From positions 14,918 to 24,917 of the forward strand of contig NW_004754921.1 in assembly GCF_000188695.1 (NCBI RefSeq): DNA of 10,000 bases, given 5' to 3'. A model generated the notes under the pieces. It was not told the origin of the DNA. It was given only the letters and a program-made list of their open reading frames with translations, and ran no database searches. The translations under genes were made by a program, and so were the position numbers. This stretch comes from Salpingoeca rosetta (taxonomy: Eukaryota > Opisthokonta > Choanoflagellata > Craspedida > Salpingoecidae). Shown here one piece after another: positions 1 to 6,002 of the stretch (the first letter of the stretch is position 1; every line of letters starts with the position of its first letter).

Positions 1-157
<157 letters not shown>

Positions 158-262
158 GATGAGATTGAGTCATGCATCAACGACAATTTGATGGCAGCGC
201 TGACGCACAACAAACCGCACTTTGTTGAGCTGTACCTCAGCTATGACGCCAAAATTTGGAGG
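158..262 (+). CDS. TRPM2-like exon 1 (in window): cytoplasmic TRPM homology region
   Basis: It encodes 35 residues, from DEIESCIND to AKIWR, phase 0 at both ends. The pattern AALTHNKPHFVELYLSYDA matches the conserved TRPM stretch 'AL..N.P.FV.L....GA' that lies in the ankyrin-like helical MHR3/4 region of the family. The acceptor is TTCACAG and the donor GTACGC. The following intron (263-408) holds only a short (CA)7 and a C10 run directly before its acceptor. Confidence 0.85.
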
Positions 263-1325
263 GTACGCTTGGAGGATGCATGTGACAGCAGACACTTCCA
301 CTCAAACGCACACACACACACATGCACAAACACACCAAGACATGACTTTTCCCCCAGCCTCATGTGTGCTTCTGCTTGTCTTCACTACTCTGACCTCCCC
401 CCCCCCAGCTTGAACCGACAAACAAGAAAATGATGGAGCGAGCTGCCGACAACGCACCAATTGCTCAGCATAACCGTGTCCCCAAGTTCGTCCTCGCCAT
501 CCAGGAACTCTACGAGGTATTGTTGGCCCACGTGCTTGCTTGCCTGCATGCAAGAAACTCCGTTTCCTGCCATGTGTGTGTGTTTGTCGACATGTTCCTA
601 TCGCCATGAGGTCCCGTGTGTTACATCTTCCCTCTTCCCTCTTGTCGCTTCCTTGCTCCTTCTCCTTTCTTGCACGCGTCTCACCGTGCCAGCCATGATC
701 CCCTGAACACCGAACGCACATCAGAATGAGGCAAAGCGGCCCCACAGTCACGTGCAAGTGCTGGCTGGCCAAGACGGTGCGGACATGGGTACCAGCAACG
801 GCAACAACACGAGCGCCAATGCCAAGCACCGCGTCAGCCGCCACCCAACGCTGAAGCGCCGAGATATGCGCCCGCCGTATTGCGTGGAGCGCATGGAGGA
901 GATCCTGTCTCGTCTCGTGTCCAAGGACTTCAGCGTTGATCGCGACTACTCCATCTACCCCGACGACGCGTTCCCATCTTCAACCCGCGACTCTGCTCCA
1001 GAGACCGCCGCCACATCAATTGCTGACACCAACGTGGACGAGCCGGGCAACCCATATCGCATGGGATCGCGCGCCGGCTCTCGCACGTCGATCGTCACCC
1101 CAATAGCGCCGCTGGCAACGGAGAACGAAGCAGAGCGTGAGGTGCAGCGCGAAGCCGTTGCCTCCCACATCCTCTTCGTGAGTTGTTGTGCAAGGCACTG
1201 GAGAAGAGGCGGAAGGGGAGGCAAGGGGAGAATGTCGCCTCTATCTGCTTATCTGTGAGAACTTGCACGTTTGATTCCTTGGCTCGTTTTCGGTTTGAGC
1301 GCTTGCACACACACACACACGCACG

Positions 1326-1400
<75 letters not shown>

Positions 1401-1871
1401 CAGCTGTGGGCGGTCTGCTTGGACAAGTACCGCATGGCGCACATGTTCTGGCGTCGCGGCGACCAGTCGATCATCAACGCGCTGGTGGCGAGCCGCATCC
1501 TGGAGCGGCTCAGTACCCACCGCGCACTGCAGGGGCCACACCTCGCCGAAGAACGCGCCAAGATGAAGAAGACTTCCAAGTGCGTCGTGCTGCTGGTCTT
1601 GTTTGTTGCTGTTGCTGGTTCCACACACCCTTGGCTGTGCTTGGATGAAACTGCTCTTGGTGTCATGCCTGTGTTCCCTCTGCGTCCTCTGACGCCTGGC
1701 TGATTGTGTTTGTGGCATCCAACACAGGAAGTTTGAGAAGCTTGCGGTTGGCGTGCTCGAGGAATGCCACAACGCCGATTCACGTCGCGCGGCAGAGATG
1801 CTGCACTCCAGGAACGACATGTTCAACAAGAAGAACGCCATCAGGGTGCGAACTAATTCGCCTCCATCCTG

Positions 1872-1946
<75 letters not shown>

Positions 1947-2168
1947 CCTGTGCTTAACAAGTCTTTCACTTCTCATGCTTGCCTTTCGTACATCATCATG
2001 TGTCGTAGATTGCGTATGATGCCAACAGCTTGGCTTTCCTCTCGCACACAGCGACGCAGAGCGTGATCAACTCTGACTGGTACGGACAACTCAAGTCCGT
2101 CACGTCATTCATCACGGTGCGCAATATGTGTTTTGCGCCTCTGCGTGTGTGTTTGAGAGAGGGAGTGA

Positions 2169-2241
<73 letters not shown>

Positions 2242-2923
2242 CGAACGCGCATTATGCGATTGGTTGCAAGCGTGCGCCTTGCGAATTTCATGACACTTTT
2301 CTGTTCTTGAGACTCAACAGCTGACAATTATTTTCATCTGCTTTTCCTCCGCATTTTTTTCTCTTGTACGTTGACAGGTTCTTCTTGCGTTCTTCTTCCC
2401 ATTCTTCATCCTGCCCTTCATCCACTTCCAAGACGACGTGAGTGCTTACTTGCATGCAAGCAACACTTTACCCATGCAAGCCACCCTGTGCCCGCTTGCC
2501 CAAGCATGTTCTCTCACCCGCTTGTTGACGTGAGCATAGCCCCAATGCCAGCTTGTTCCTTGTGGTTTCGACTGAACGGGTTATTCGACGTTGTCGCCTG
2601 CACCTGCGAGATTCACCAGCACCTTTATCACCACCATTCACATCAACAGAAGAAAGATGAGACGCAGCAGACCGACAGCCGTGACTACTTTGACACGGGC
2701 GAGCAGGATGAAGCAGCACACGCCACCACGTCCCCTGCACACACACTGCGCCGAAAGTTTGCCAAGTTTTACGCCGCCCCGTACACGCGGTGAGACGAAA
2801 CGCGCATGCAGCTGCATGCGCTCGTCATAATGTGTGTGTGTCTGTGTGCGTGTGTGGTTGTGTGTGTGTGTGTGTGTGTGTGTGTCTGTGTCTGTGTGCG
2901 TGTGCGTGTGTGTGCGTGTGTGC

Positions 2924-3001
<78 letters not shown>

Positions 3002-3273
3002 CCCTGCAGTCTTGCCCCGCAGAACACTTCGTCTTACCTCCTTCCAACTGCCTTTTTGCCAACCTTGCGCTGATGCTGAACAGATTCCTGTCAGATCTGC
3101 TGTCCCATCTTGCGCTGTGCATCCTGACCTCATACTTCGTCCTCGACAACCTCAACGACACCATCAGCGTCATTGAGTGGATTCTCCTCGTCTGGTTTGT
3201 CGCCCTCATCCTTGAAGAGCTCAGACAGGTGTGTCTGTCTGCCTGGCTGTCTGTGTGTGTATGTGTGTATGTA

Positions 3274-3310
<37 letters not shown>

Positions 3311-4397
3311 CGTTCTTTTGGCGTTGCAAACGATTTCATCGTGCTTGTTCTCGCGTTGGCTCAGCATGACGCTCACCGTCGAGTGCCCATAACCAAATAC
3401 ACACACGCACGCACGCACGCACTCTCTCACACACACGCACGCACACACACACGCACGCACACACACACGCACGCACGCACACACACACACACGCACGCAC
3501 ACACACACGCACATACTCCAGATGATCTTCTTCGATGGGTTTGCGGAGTACATTTCCGACACGTGGAACCGCCTTGATCTCATCATGATCACCCTCTTCT
3601 TTGCCGGCTTCGGTGTTCGCGTTGCTGACCCAAGCGACCGCGAGAACAAGGTGCGGGTCGTTGCTGAAGACACATTGCAGGGGAACGCATGTATCCCCAT
3701 GTTGTTGTGGTGCTGTATTGCGTTTGCTTCTTCCATTCCGCTCAACGTTCTGTTCTGACTCGACGCCATTCAACACAAGCTCACACTTGCCCTGTGTTTT
3801 TCGTTGTGTTGACACCACGTGATTAGTATGCGTCCAAGGGCATCCACGCGTTTCTGGTTGTGGTGCTGTGGCTGCGCTTCATGCGCTACTACGCCCTCAG
3901 CAAGAACCTCGGCCCCAAACTCATCATGATGATCGAGATGATCAAGGACGTCACAACATTCATCTTCCTCCTCATCATCTTCCTCATTGGTGTGTGCGTG
4001 TGTGTGTCTGTATCTGTGTCTGTGTCTGTGTGTGTGTGTGTGTCTGTATCTGTGTCTGTGTGTGTGTCTGTGTCTCTGGCGGCTCCTTGCCAATAGACAT
4101 TGTGCATCTTCATTTCCTGAAGTTGAGTCCCAACTTCTTCTTACTCACGATGTACGTGTTCCTGACCTCTCCCCCCCCCCCCACCTCTCTATTTGCCCTC
4201 GCTCTGTAGGCTACGGTATCGCTGCACAATCGCTGCTGTTCCCGGACGAGCCCTTCTCCTCCCAGACGGTCATCAATGTGCTCTTTAAACCGTACTTCCA
4301 GATCTATGGCGAGCTGTTCTTGGACGATCTTCAGGCAGACGCGGGCTGCGTCTCCATCTACCCTTTCACAGGCTGCGGTCGCGAGGTGAGGCACGCA

Positions 4398-4480
<83 letters not shown>

Positions 4481-5360
4481 GTGTGTGTGCGTGTGTGTGC
4501 GTGTCGGTGTCTCTCTCTCTGTCTGTCTACCTGCCTGTGTGTCTGTCTGTCTGTCTACCTGCCTGTGTGTCTGTCTGTCTGTCTACCTGCCTGTGTGTCT
4601 GTCTGTCTGTCTACCTGCCTGTGTGCATGTGCTCTGTATCCGTGACCCGATAAGTTTTGCCCAATTTGCCGCATGAGACCGTTCCCCCTTTGCTGCAATG
4701 GTCTTGCATCACTTACGCCTCGTGTTTCTCTGCTCCGCCCTCTCAGGAAGTGCGCATGGTTCCGTTCTTCCTCGCCGTGTACGTCCTCGTCACCAACATC
4801 CTGCTCGTCAACCTCCTGATTGGTGCGGCTCAACTGCATGTTACCGTGTGTTTAGTTGCTACACGATAAGGTTTTGGGCACACATGCACACACACACACA
4901 CACACATGCACACATGCACACATGCAGACGCACACATGCACACACACGCGCGAGTTCTTGCATCAGTCTTCTCACACACCTCCTATCACCTCCCCCCTCC
5001 CGGCTTCCTCTCAACCTTCCTACACGCCACGCGTGTGACCCCTTGTAGCCATGTTCAACGACACGTACATCAAGGTGCAGGACAGGGCCGAGCACTTGTG
5101 GTGCGAGCAGAACTACGGTAATCAGCTGACATCACATTTGTTTTACTTTCCTGCAATGACATTGCTGTCAATGGGGTTCTTTTCCCTCTCTGCCTGTCTT
5201 TGCCTGCATGCATGCGCACTCGCGTTTTGACTTGTGCTGCCATCACATGATGCACCATATACGTTTCGTGCGGGGCGTGCACCCCGCGCTACTTTCAACA
5301 ACTACACTGGCTCATTCTGATTTGTTCATGTGTATGTGTGTGTGTGTTTGTGTGTGTGTA

Positions 5361-5397
<37 letters not shown>

Positions 5398-5411
5398 TTC
5401 ATGCATGCGTT

Positions 5412-5454
<43 letters not shown>

Positions 5455-5941
5455 GTGTGTGCGATTCAGAGCTGTTCCTGGAATACAAGGAGCGCCCTTT
5501 CCTGCCTGCGCCCCTCATTCTCATCACGCACGCGATGCTGCTGTTCTCCTACTGCTTCCGCCGCTGCTGCAACAGCCACGACGACGACGATGACGAGTCG
5601 AAGCAGCAGAAGAAGGAGCACAAACTCGCCATCACCAAGTTTGAGGAGTTCAACACGGAAAAGTTTCTTCGGGAATCGGAACAGGAGAAGAGCGAGCGCC
5701 TGGAGAACCGCGTTGCCGCCACGTTTCAGAACGTTCATGGCGTCATGTCACGGATGGACCAGCTGCTGGAGCACATGGTGTCGTTCCGCTCCAGCCTGGA
5801 CCGTCAGATTGTCACGCTCAAGCAGGAGATCCACGACGAAAGCGGGCTGGCGATGGCGGGTATGGATGACGGAACCGGCCGTCTCCGCTCGATGACGGGA
5901 ACCAGTACGCACGGACCCATCCGCCGTCGCACATCCTCCAT

Positions 5942-6002
<61 letters not shown>

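Noticed and set aside
1095..1976. Long minus-strand frame of His-Thr repeats (293 codons), and similar Val-Cys or His-Thr frames at 2769-3329, 3221-3769, 5208-6359 and 5748-6383
   Set aside because: Dinucleotide repeats lack stops in most frames, so they create long open frames by themselves. These frames lie across or opposite well-supported TRPM2-like exons and show no family resemblance.
3001..3083. Earlier acceptors for exon 9 at CTGCAG (3004-3009) and CCGCAG (about 3022)
   Set aside because: From the first, the frame meets a TGA before S1; from the second, S1 is out of frame. Only the CTGAACAG acceptor at 3083 joins FYAAPYTR to FLSDLL without a break.
4521..4625. CRISPR-like array of 28-base repeats
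   Set aside because: Copies are directly adjacent with no unique spacers, in an intron, and built of CTGT tetramers; it is a minisatellite.
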